Origin: a virus | DNA: 22,379 nucleotides | Direction: 5' to 3' (one strand) | IMG/VR virus record: IMGVR_UViG_3300049846_000879 | Span: 1 to 22,379 of that record | Part shown: one piece after another, positions 14,961 through 20,614 of the stretch | Layout: every line of letters starts with the position of its first letter | Position numbering within the stretch: position 1 is the stretch's first letter | Translations under genes and position numbers: made by a program | Notes under the pieces: model-generated | Database searches by the model: none | Told to the model about the DNA's origin: nothing | The model's input: only the letters and a program-made list of their open reading frames with translations

Positions 14961-15058
14961 AGCGCCCCGCCATATTGACGGAAGAGGCTTGCTACGACAA
15001 ATGTGCCGCAAATAATCGCCCCATAAAGGCACAGCATTGCTTTTTGCTTATTGCTCAT
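14957..15058 (-). CDS. Tiny single-pass membrane protein (33 aa)
   Basis: ATG at 15058 to TGA at 14957. The protein begins MSNKQKAMLCLYGAIICGTF and ends SLFRQYGGAL. Residues about 7-25 are hydrophobic, with a basic N-terminus, so one membrane span is predicted. It overlaps the stop of the GT8-like gene upstream by 4 nt (ATGA) and the next gene's start by 4 nt (ATGA). Such paired 4-nt overlaps are strong evidence that this frame is translated. The role is unknown; its place between two glycosyltransferases would fit a small membrane partner for one of them. Confidence 0.7.
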   Translation of the reverse strand: MSNKQKAMLCLYGAIICGTFVVASLFRQYGGAL

Positions 15059-15819
15059 CTTATAACCTCATGAACCGCGTCGCTTGACTCCATGTAATTC
15101 TCGTATTCATCAAGCCACAGATCTGCATACGGGACGTCTTTTTTATCATCGAACCACGGCCCACCCTCAGTATAGTGAAGCACATCAATGTTTTCTACAA
15201 TCGGGGATACACCTGCGATAAAGTTGTATGAATAAGGCAACGATCCAATCGCTGAATCTGGAAGCCAGCTAAACGTGTGCATGTCTACACCACGCAACTT
15301 GTTTACTTTGTCCTCGGTCAGCTTGCGATTCAGCGGGTGGCCACAATTCCACAAAACAAACGACGACCAATTCTTGCGCTGATAGGGCAACTGCTCTCTG
15401 TCATCCATTTTCTTGGTGCGGCCATCAACAATGTGGTTGTGCTTAACGCACATCACTGCATATTTGTCGTCAGCTAATTCAAACAGTTTTTTTACATCGG
15501 ATAGAAAAATCATATCCGCATCAAGAAAAAGCGCCCAACCTTTATATTCGTTGAGCGCAGGAACTAAAAACCTTGTATGAGAAAACTCAGTTGTAAATGG
15601 CTTGCCATCAATTAGATCAAGCCATTCTCCAGTGGATCCAATAGTAACCCACGGGCGAGAAAACCTTCCCGACTTGCGTAAATCGCGATGCTTAACATGA
15701 GTTATTTGTAATTGAGATTTGGTTCGCTTCTTAATTGAGTGCTCGCATACTGAGCTAGCGATGGGTTCCCTGGAGTCATAGCCGATGAAGATTTTATATA
15801 GTGGTTTATCACTTTCCAT
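15055..15819 (-). CDS. Glycosyltransferase, GT8-like
   Basis: 254 residues. The N-terminus KIFIGYDSREPIASSV is the family-like opening. WALFLDADMIFLSDVKKL holds the DAD motif (100-102) that binds the metal and nucleotide sugar. HYTEGGPWF near residue 215-224 matches the C-terminal His/Gly motif of GT8-like LPS-type glucosyl- or galactosyltransferases. The first 118 nt overlap the previous gene in another frame. Its start is trusted because the strand-1 motif begins within 9 residues of the ATG. The sugar donor and acceptor are unknown. Confidence 0.8.
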   Translation of the reverse strand: MESDKPLYKIFIGYDSREPIASSVCEHSIKKRTKSQLQITHVKHRDLRKSGRFSRPWVTIGSTGEWLDLIDGKPFTTEFSHTRFLVPALNEYKGWALFLDADMIFLSDVKKLFELADDKYAVMCVKHNHIVDGRTKKMDDREQLPYQRKNWSSFVLWNCGHPLNRKLTEDKVNKLRGVDMHTFSWLPDSAIGSLPYSYNFIAGVSPIVENIDVLHYTEGGPWFDDKKDVPYADLWLDEYENYMESSDAVHEVIR

Positions 15820-16535
15820 ATATCACCACGCTCAATCTCATTAAGGCTCATTTGGTGGGCACTTAACCAGCGCAATAACATTTCTCTATATGTGGTGTCA
15901 AGATGAATTTCACCCACTACATCTTGAAACGATCCAATCGCGCTATGATCTTTATCCGAGACCACAGGTATTCCGCGCCTCACAGCCTCAATCGCCACGG
16001 AGGAATTAAACGTGATTATTTTTGCAACGTGTTCCCAATTTATCGGATCGGTTTCGCTTTTATCACGAACAAGTGATGCTGAACTTTCTTGTAGCGCATT
16101 ATGCACCCATTTCGCTTTATCTATCCCAAGCCATTCGCAAACATAATCACTGGGAGGGCATATCAACGTATAGCCATCGCGCGGCTTATACGGCAACAAC
16201 TCTAGTGAATGATCTTGTCCAAATTCTGCACTTGAACTTGAATCCCATTTCGCTTGAGTTCCTCGACAAGAGATTCGGTATTTTCCACCGTAGTGGCCAG
16301 CGCCCCAATAGCCCCTGTCAACATTGAACCAAGGTAGTAGTTTCTTTTCCGCAGCCTTGAAAATCTCAGCCGTACCTCGCAAAATGCCATAAGCAATATG
16401 AACGTCAGCATCAGCCAAGCCACTATTAGCCATGTAGATAGAAACATTGTGACCCCCAACTAACAAGCCTTTGTATAACGACTGGGTAACGCGCTTGTTT
16501 ATCTCGTGCTCAGTCTGGTAAATTGCAATTTTCAT
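15702..16535 (-). CDS. Capsule-polysaccharide-synthesis-like protein (KpsS/LipB-type C-terminal pattern)
   Basis: 277 residues. The first strand MKIAIYQTEHEINKRVTQSL and LLVGGHNVSIYMAN resemble GT-B-type nucleotide-sugar folds. IITFNSSVAIEAVRRGIPVV (173-192) resembles the sugar-binding segment of capsule synthesis proteins that attach Kdo-type or other sugars. Residues after about 240 lie within the overlap with the next gene and look like filler (SSSAMTPGNPSLAQYAS), so the true functional end may be before it. The start overlaps the 71-residue gene's stop by 4 nt. Function is moderately supported; the donor is unknown. Confidence 0.6.
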   Translation of the reverse strand: MKIAIYQTEHEINKRVTQSLYKGLLVGGHNVSIYMANSGLADADVHIAYGILRGTAEIFKAAEKKLLPWFNVDRGYWGAGHYGGKYRISCRGTQAKWDSSSSAEFGQDHSLELLPYKPRDGYTLICPPSDYVCEWLGIDKAKWVHNALQESSASLVRDKSETDPINWEHVAKIITFNSSVAIEAVRRGIPVVSDKDHSAIGSFQDVVGEIHLDTTYREMLLRWLSAHQMSLNEIERGDIWKVINHYIKSSSAMTPGNPSLAQYASTQLRSEPNLNYK

Positions 16536-16747
16536 GAGCGCCTAATCCACGGCTGAGTTTCTATTTCGTTATTCGCCCAAGACTCAATTTTCCCTATATC
16601 TAGCGTTTGGTATGTTTCTATGGTTGTTATTGTTAGCACACCATCTTCTTCCCATCCAAGCATCGCAATATAATTAGCTGGGAATCCATCCAAAGTTATT
16701 CCGTCTGGCTGGTCGCGCAAATCTTGTACTATTAATCTCCAACTCAT
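16532..16747 (-). CDS. Small hypothetical protein between TerL and the sugar genes
   Basis: 71 residues, not recognised. It shares 4 nt with the TerL stop (ATG at 16747) and 4 nt with the next gene's ATG, so both ends are tightly placed and it is likely translated. The sequence MSWRLIVQDLRDQPDGITLD contains a charged segment, and WEEDGVLTITTIET gives a beta-like pattern. No membrane segment, cysteine cluster or motif is visible. Confidence 0.6.
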   Translation of the reverse strand: MSWRLIVQDLRDQPDGITLDGFPANYIAMLGWEEDGVLTITTIETYQTLDIGKIESWANNEIETQPWIRRS

Positions 16748-18168
16748 TTTCGCTTGATAATCGGCTTGGTTCGATACGGATCAACATTGTCCATACCATA
16801 CTCCTTCCTCGCCTTGAAGAATTTATTTAATGCCTGCTGCCTTTCAAGCGACTTCACAGTAACCAACTTATCATGCCATACACGGCTCATAAGCTCAAAA
16901 GCGTCGCAAAAATTGCTACTCCAATCGTGGTATGGAACTTGTGAATATCTCTTACGTTCTTCATCCCACTTGTAATGATAATGCATCAACGAGCGAACCA
17001 AATCCTTACACCTATCCGCGTTAATCCAGCACTTTGGCAACGTCATCCTTGCCGCCATCTCCGATGATCCCTGGTCTGTCGCACGTATCAGGTTCATCTT
17101 AATACCAAACTCCCGTGCCTGCTCAATCATAGACCTGCCACCAGCCTCAATAAACTTACTCGCCGCGTCATGCGGAACAAAATGCGCCATCGCATGATGA
17201 TACACATAATTCCTCCGATGCGCATGCGCCGGTATATCATCCCCAAAATGCCAGCGCTGAATCGCACCAGTATCATTATTCCTCTCATCTACAACAATTT
17301 GCCGACCTAACAACACTTCACAATAATGCCGAACGTCTTGAAAATTGTTCTCATACGAGTCAATTACAAAAATCTCGCCATCGCCAACCTGATAAAACAC
17401 AATCGAGTTCGCATCACCATACCCACGATCCCACGCCGTATATACTGGATAATTCGGATCGTGCTGAACCCTATTGCTAATCCGATCCTTCCTAACGTGC
17501 TGCGCATACACCGCACCACTATACCGAGTGTCAAACTCACCCTCCCAAATATGCCGATACGCAACAGGATCAATCTTCTTTAAATGCCGCCGCTCCGCAT
17601 CCAACACATCAGGAAAAAACGGATTGTCATTCCAATTCACCTTCAAAACAATACTGTCATCCCGCTTGTTCTCTACAAACCGCTCCCACGTCGGATCACT
17701 CGCCTGCTTCGGATTAAAACTAATCCATATCTCACTACCAGTCTTACGTATCGTCGGTATCAACGTCTCCCACGACGAATCACTCACCGCTTGCGCCTCC
17801 TCTACCCAAGCTACATCCACACCCTCGTAACTCTTGATCTCAGCAGGATTATGCCGCAAACCCTTAAACGCAAACTCCGTCCCGTTCGCACCCTTAATAC
17901 TCTGCTTCTGTACCTCATAAAATGCAGTCATAGCAGGATGCCGACCAATAATATCAGCCAACAACTTATGAACCGAATCACTAATGCTTACCTGCAACTC
18001 CCTACAGCATAACACCCTAATCGGCTCTCGCATCCCCCTCACCAACAACATAATCGCAAACGCAACACTCTTGCCACCACCACGACCACCATACACAACC
18101 TTGTACCTAGACCGATCCTGCATCACAGCAGCCCACGGCGGTATCTCAAGCTCAATCACATCGCTCAT
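16744..18168 (-). CDS. terL: Terminase large subunit (PBSX-like TerL)
   Basis: 474 residues. TerL uses ATP to drive DNA into the prohead and cuts it to length. Walker A is GGRGGGKS (27-34) and Walker B is VDVAWVEEA (117-125). The nuclease domain starts with a first acidic residue in YTAWDRGYGDANSIVF (D247), and a late acidic site lies in HDWSSNFCDAFE near the C-terminus. Length fits PBSX-type TerL. The start is the ATG at 18168; a GTG three bases earlier is possible. No Shine-Dalgarno is seen. Codons in the first two thirds end mostly in G or T (GAG, AAG, CAG, TTG, GGT, CGG), unlike the portal and sugar genes. This may show a separate origin or strong strand bias. Confidence 0.93.
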   Translation of the reverse strand: MSDVIELEIPPWAAVMQDRSRYKVVYGGRGGGKSVAFAIMLLVRGMREPIRVLCCRELQVSISDSVHKLLADIIGRHPAMTAFYEVQKQSIKGANGTEFAFKGLRHNPAEIKSYEGVDVAWVEEAQAVSDSSWETLIPTIRKTGSEIWISFNPKQASDPTWERFVENKRDDSIVLKVNWNDNPFFPDVLDAERRHLKKIDPVAYRHIWEGEFDTRYSGAVYAQHVRKDRISNRVQHDPNYPVYTAWDRGYGDANSIVFYQVGDGEIFVIDSYENNFQDVRHYCEVLLGRQIVVDERNNDTGAIQRWHFGDDIPAHAHRRNYVYHHAMAHFVPHDAASKFIEAGGRSMIEQAREFGIKMNLIRATDQGSSEMAARMTLPKCWINADRCKDLVRSLMHYHYKWDEERKRYSQVPYHDWSSNFCDAFELMSRVWHDKLVTVKSLERQQALNKFFKARKEYGMDNVDPYRTKPIIKRK

Positions 18169-18189
18169 CACAACATAATACTACAAAAA

Positions 18190-18366
18190 TTAGCCGTAGC
18201 CAAAAAAGGAAGCCTTCGGGCATTCAGGGGGAATACCACGAGGGTCATAGCCCCACACAAACTCCTCACCGCAATCGCACCAGCAAACAGTAGACACGCA
18301 AACGCGGTAATCCTTAAACGGCTCCACATAAGCCGCAGTCCACACAACACTATGAAGCTCACTCAT
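18190..18366 (-). CDS. Small Cys-rich protein upstream of terL (58 aa)
   Basis: ATG at 18366 to TAA at 18190. The protein begins MSELHSVVWTAAYVEPFKDY, then has five Cys: one in YRVCVS, a cluster in STVCWCDCGEEF, and one in GIPPECPKAS. This resembles a small zinc-ribbon or knuckle, but no standard spacing is certain. The stretch is G/T-biased in its codons like the start of terL, which supports this frame over the alternative overlapping frame. No Shine-Dalgarno was found. It ends 21 nt before terL. Confidence 0.5.
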   Translation of the reverse strand: MSELHSVVWTAAYVEPFKDYRVCVSTVCWCDCGEEFVWGYDPRGIPPECPKASFFGYG

Positions 18367-18579
18367 AAAAATTTACTACAACAAAAAAAGGAAGCTAACC
18401 ACAGAAAAAAGGGTATACCCTATTTTAAAAGTACAGTTTGTAGGTGAAGAAACTAGCCACCCGCCTCGCCTAAAAGGCCATACGCCACGACCCCCCGCCG
18501 GTCAGACTGCTTGCTTGCGCTCTAGTCGCTGCTACAGCCTGCCACTATGCACCCTACAATTAACATCACCAGAGCACTG
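18367..18579. other. Non-coding stretch with 12-bp palindrome
   Basis: This 213-nt gap between two small genes shows no convincing coding frame on either strand. At 18410-18421 lies AGGGTATACCCT, a perfect 12-bp palindrome flanked by A/T runs, which could be an operator. A GC-rich patch follows near 18490. No tRNA, terminator stem with U-tract, or repeat was recognised. Being close to the terminase genes, it might contain packaging-site sequence, but nothing here proves it. Confidence 0.4.
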
Positions 18580-18645
18580 TCATAGATAATGCCTAAGTAT
18601 AAGCGCTGCTATGATAACAACTATTAGCCATACTGGTATATACAT
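18580..18645 (-). CDS. Tiny hydrophobic membrane peptide (21 aa)
   Basis: ATG at 18645 to TGA at 18580, only 2 nt after the stop of the TerS-position gene, so translational coupling is likely. It begins MYIPVWLIVVIIAALILRHY, a single hydrophobic span with a basic end. Phages often keep peptides of this kind with a PxWL start, but I cannot name the role. The sequence is too regular in hydrophobicity to be chance, yet short enough that confidence stays moderate. Confidence 0.5.
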   Translation of the reverse strand: MYIPVWLIVVIIAALILRHYL

Positions 18646-18647
18646 AA

Positions 18648-19025
18648 CTACTCACTGTCTATTGTGACGCTGTCATCTTCTGGTTTATTATTTAACGGTC
18701 GTACAACTAAGTTAATCTGCACTGGCGCTATGACTTTAGCTTGTTGCTGTGAGTCACGCTCTGGGTATGCAATGCAAATCATTTCCTTTGAGGCCTGCAG
18801 CGCTGTCTTATCATCACCATGCGCAATGATACTGTTGATCCTGTTAAGCGCTGGCCCTAAGCTTTCCTGCGCAATGTCAGTCATCATTTCTGCCGTTATC
18901 TTACCGCCTGGCGCTATTGGAGCGCTTGACTCATGATGCCCATGCGTGGCCCTGCTATACATGCCAGCGGGCAATACTTCCTGCTTTGGCGGCGTGTAGC
19001 CGTAGCCATATGGATCGCTTGTCAT
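18648..19025 (-). CDS. Protein in terminase-small-subunit position
   Basis: 125 residues from ATG 19025. A TTG at 19061 would add 12 residues but would overlap the promoter. The N-terminus is Pro/Tyr/Gly rich (YGYGYTPPKQEVLPAG). The helical middle (LGPALNRINSIIAHGD, ALQASKEMICIAYPERD) is reminiscent of the helical motif found in some TerS-like and phage DNA-packaging accessory proteins. No clear helix-turn-helix is seen. It is two small genes upstream of terL, which supports a packaging role, but TerS identity is inferred from place alone. Confidence 0.45.
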   Translation of the reverse strand: MTSDPYGYGYTPPKQEVLPAGMYSRATHGHHESSAPIAPGGKITAEMMTDIAQESLGPALNRINSIIAHGDDKTALQASKEMICIAYPERDSQQQAKVIAPVQINLVVRPLNNKPEDDSVTIDSE

Positions 19026-19031
19026 GCGGGT

Positions 19032-19061
19032 ATTATATGCACAAGCTGGCACTGTAGGCAA
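19032..19061 (-). promoter_or_regulatory. Leftward promoter candidate, leaderless start at TerS-position gene
   Basis: On the minus strand, -10 TATAAT (19037 to 19032) is preceded 18 bp upstream by TTGCCT (19061 to 19056, four of six -35 positions). The predicted start, about 7 nt after the -10, falls on the A of the ATG at 19025. There is no ribosome-binding site between, so the message may be leaderless. The spacer contains GTGCCAG, a partial match to the 12-bp repeat. This would be the main promoter of the late minus-strand genes. Confidence 0.5.
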
Positions 19062-19165
19062 GATGCAACGTTAAAACGCCGAAACGTTAGCACAACATCG
19101 CACAACACAACACACTAGCCAACTACATAATTTGCTAACATCGTTTATATTGAACGCTCGTAAAG

Positions 19166-19238
19166 TGTGACAGACTCAAGCTGTTGTTAATTAAGCAATG
19201 TTCCAAGGTCAATAGACCCTGTCACAGACCCTGGCACA
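19166..19238. repeat. Left arm of 73-bp inverted repeat
   Basis: Matches the reverse complement of 19402-19474 at about 55 of 73 positions (hand count, no gaps). Contains four copies of the 12-mer: TGTGACAGACTC (+), TGTTCCAAGGTC (+), and two head-to-tail minus copies at 19215-19226 and 19227-19238. Differences gather between copies, so the 12-mers are the conserved part. Confidence 0.8.
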
Positions 19239-19401
19239 AATAAGCTATTGAAATAAAACCAATGTTCCAAGGTGACAAGGTATTATGTGAAAAATCGATA
19301 TACATATATGCAGACAAATATATAACTTATAGAAAACGGTCTAAACCCTGGAACATCTGTCACAAACTCTATTTAATCATTATACTACAATAACTTCCAA
19401 G

Positions 19402-19474
19402 TGTGACAGGGTATGTGACAAGGTATAGCTACCCTGGAACATTCATTATAATACAGCAACTTAAGTCTGGCACA
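19402..19474. repeat. Right arm of 73-bp inverted repeat
   Basis: Inverted partner of 19166-19238. Two plus copies lie exactly head to tail, TGTGACAGGGTA then TGTGACAAGGTA, followed after 4 nt by a minus copy at 19430-19441 and another at 19463-19474. The positions are the exact mirror of the left arm about 19320. Confidence 0.8.
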
Positions 19475-19497
19475 AGCATGACTAAACGATCGTTCAA

Positions 19498-19710
19498 GTG
19501 GTGTTTTTAGCTGTTTTAGGGCTGTTTTTGCAGTTAACATTAGTTTTAATACACCAAGCTGCATTAACAATAACTGATAGTTTTATTGTATCCATGCAGG
19601 CAACAGACTGTTTCTTATTTAGTGTAATTTAGCAGTTGCAATCAGTGTTACCCAGTGCTATGTATTGGTCATGCAAGGCAATCAAGCTTAGCAGTTTAAC
19701 GGGGGATTAT
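19498..19710. other. Leader of the rightward genes, no gene seen
   Basis: No coding frame with a usable start is convincing. A short direct repeat CTGTTTT occurs twice near 19511-19530. GGGGGA at 19701-19706 is the ribosome site of the next gene. A rightward promoter is expected here, but no hexamer pair stands out. Confidence 0.4.
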
Positions 19711-19908
19711 ATGAATCTATTTAGACAGACTAAAGATGGCGCACTAGATAAACAATACTTACGAATCTGCGCGGTGCATAAATTACTAGACGCGGCGCGC
19801 ATTGATAAATCTACGGCAATCAATATGTTGAGCCAGCGGGGTATAGACAACCCGCGCAGGCTAGTAGAGCTTTGGCTTGCTAATCCAAAACAGAACTTTT
19901 CAGCATAG
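19711..19908 (+). CDS. Small early-type protein (65 aa), function unknown
   Basis: The ATG at 19711 has GGGGGA 4 nt upstream, so it was preferred over an in-frame start at 19636. The protein is helical, with charged segments (MNLFRQTKDGALDKQYLRIC, LVELWLANPKQ) and STAINMLSQRGIDNPRRLVE, which could form an HTH-like helical pair but without a clear pattern. It is the first gene after the repeat region on the plus strand, so it is a candidate for a repeat-binding or early regulatory factor; this is inference from position. Confidence 0.65.
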   Translation: MNLFRQTKDGALDKQYLRICAVHKLLDAARIDKSTAINMLSQRGIDNPRRLVELWLANPKQNFSA

Positions 19909-19921
19909 GGAGTCACACACC

Positions 19922-20098
19922 ATGACACACTACATGATAATAGAAAAGAAAAACCCGCTTGCAGTACATGCTTATTGCCACAGCAAAGAATCAGCGCAAC
20001 GCTGGCTTGATGTAAACGCGCCGGAATATGCGGCAAAGGGTTATTTTATGGATAAAACACTCACCGCTGATTCGTTTGAAATTAAGGAAAGGGCTTAG
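19922..20098 (+). CDS. Small phage protein (58 aa), function unknown
   Basis: The ATG at 19922 has GGGAG 9 nt upstream; a longer frame from 19877 lacks that support and overlaps the gene before. The sequence begins MTHYMIIEKKNPLAVHAYCH and ends YFMDKTLTADSFEIKERA, a mixed alpha/beta pattern with W (QRWLDVNAPEYAAKGYF). I recall similar short phage proteins of unknown role. No metal or membrane motif. It is followed 2 nt later by the next gene's ATG. Confidence 0.65.
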   Translation: MTHYMIIEKKNPLAVHAYCHSKESAQRWLDVNAPEYAAKGYFMDKTLTADSFEIKERA

Positions 20099-20100
20099 CC

Positions 20101-20283
20101 ATGAGTCAGCAAAAATTATTCACGATGTACCATGAGGCGTTACAACTATCAATAAAGCGGCAGCTTACTGATAAAGACCGCGAATTAGTGGCCGATATAT
20201 ACCACGAAACTACAATGATGAGGGACGGGGATTTAAGAAAAGATATTTTATTTATTATCAAAAATAGATTGTGGCGGATGTAA
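20101..20283 (+). CDS. Small helical protein (60 aa), function unknown
   Basis: ATG at 20101, 2 nt after the preceding stop, with AAGGAAAGGG upstream. The protein is mainly helical and charged (MSQQKLFTMYHEALQLSIKR, DKDRELVADIYHETTMM, RKDILFIIKNRLWRM). No known motif. It belongs to the early-type plus-strand set. Confidence 0.6.
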   Translation: MSQQKLFTMYHEALQLSIKRQLTDKDRELVADIYHETTMMRDGDLRKDILFIIKNRLWRM

Positions 20284-20347
20284 TAACTATCAAAAACCAT
20301 CGCAATCTTTAGTTAGGCTGCGCTGGTTGCAGGAATTTTAGTTACAC

Positions 20348-20399
20348 TTGACGCGCCAAGCGTTTTACGCTAGGCAAGACTAATCGGGCAATGTTGCCC
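20348..20399 (+). promoter_or_regulatory. Possible promoter and operator region upstream of the HTH gene
   Basis: TTGACG at 20348-20353 could serve as a -35 (five of six); the -10 17 bp later (TAGGCA) is poor. Two inverted repeats lie within or after it: AGCGT-TTT-ACGCT (20359-20371) and GGGCAA-TG-TTGCCC (20386-20399), the second ending 5 nt before the ATG of the HTH gene. Such repeats would suit an autoregulating HTH protein, or a stem that controls translation. Binding is not shown. Confidence 0.35.
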
Positions 20400-20404
20400 A
20401 ATCA

Positions 20405-20614
20405 ATGCGAGGGTGCGTGGATTCAGAAACATTCAGAAACATAGCAACAGAGCTTTACGGCCCCGCATGGGTTAGGGTGCTTGCTGATGCAACTAATTTG
20501 CACACGCGCTCAATCCGTGAAATGGGTGAGGGTAAACGGTTTATTCCAATAAGACTGGCGGAACTACTGCTGGCGCTGCAATCCTTCTCGCATGGAGCCA
20601 AGCGCAATGAATAA
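20405..20614 (+). CDS. Small helix-turn-helix DNA-binding protein
   Basis: 69 residues. ELYGPAWVRVLADATNLHTR and SIREMGEGKRFIPIRLAELL give a helix-turn-helix like those seen in small phage proteins that begin with a YGP-W-x-x-A-LA pattern. A GTG at 20417 behind GAGGG is an alternative start. The stop overlaps the VapE-type helicase start by 8 nt, so the two are probably made together. It could act as repressor, regulator of its own hairpin-containing upstream region, or an origin-binding accessory. Confidence 0.7.
   Translation: MRGCVDSETFRNIATELYGPAWVRVLADATNLHTRSIREMGEGKRFIPIRLAELLLALQSFSHGAKRNE

Larger units (their letters stand above)
19150..19497. other. Symmetric iteron region, candidate replication origin or master control region
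   Basis: At least ten copies of a 12-bp element (consensus TGTKMCARGGTN) are found. Plus copies: 19166, 19199, 19263, 19402 and 19414 (start positions). Minus copies: 19215-19226, 19227-19238, 19344-19355, 19430-19441 and 19463-19474; weaker copies lie at 19272 (+) and 19353-19364 (-). Eight copies pair as mirror images whose coordinates all sum to 38640, so the axis is 19320. Each side has one pair facing inward with 4 nt between. TTGAACGCTCGT (19150-19161) and its inverted match (19486-19497) flank the set. The core 19284-19332 has 11 G/C in 49 bases. It sits at the divergence of early and late genes, as an origin or regulator-binding site would. Confidence 0.75.

Noticed and set aside
18168-18362. 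64-codon hydrophobic/Arg frame before terL
   Set aside because: Overlaps the 58-aa Cys-rich frame out of phase. The latter has a proper ATG and the local G/T codon bias, so this one is taken as a shadow.
18522-18566. 14-aa frame MLIVGCIVAGCSSD with a lipobox-like VAGC
   Set aside because: It looks like a lipoprotein signal but lacks a basic N-terminus and a good ribosome site, and is too short to be a convincing gene.
18420-18570. tRNA or structured RNA in the GC-rich gap
   Set aside because: No T-arm-like TTCRANYC sequence or clover-leaf pairing was found by eye. Only weak 4-bp stems are present.
19150-19497. CRISPR-like array
   Set aside because: The repeats are 12 bp, lie on both strands with uneven spacing and mirror symmetry, and no cas gene is present.
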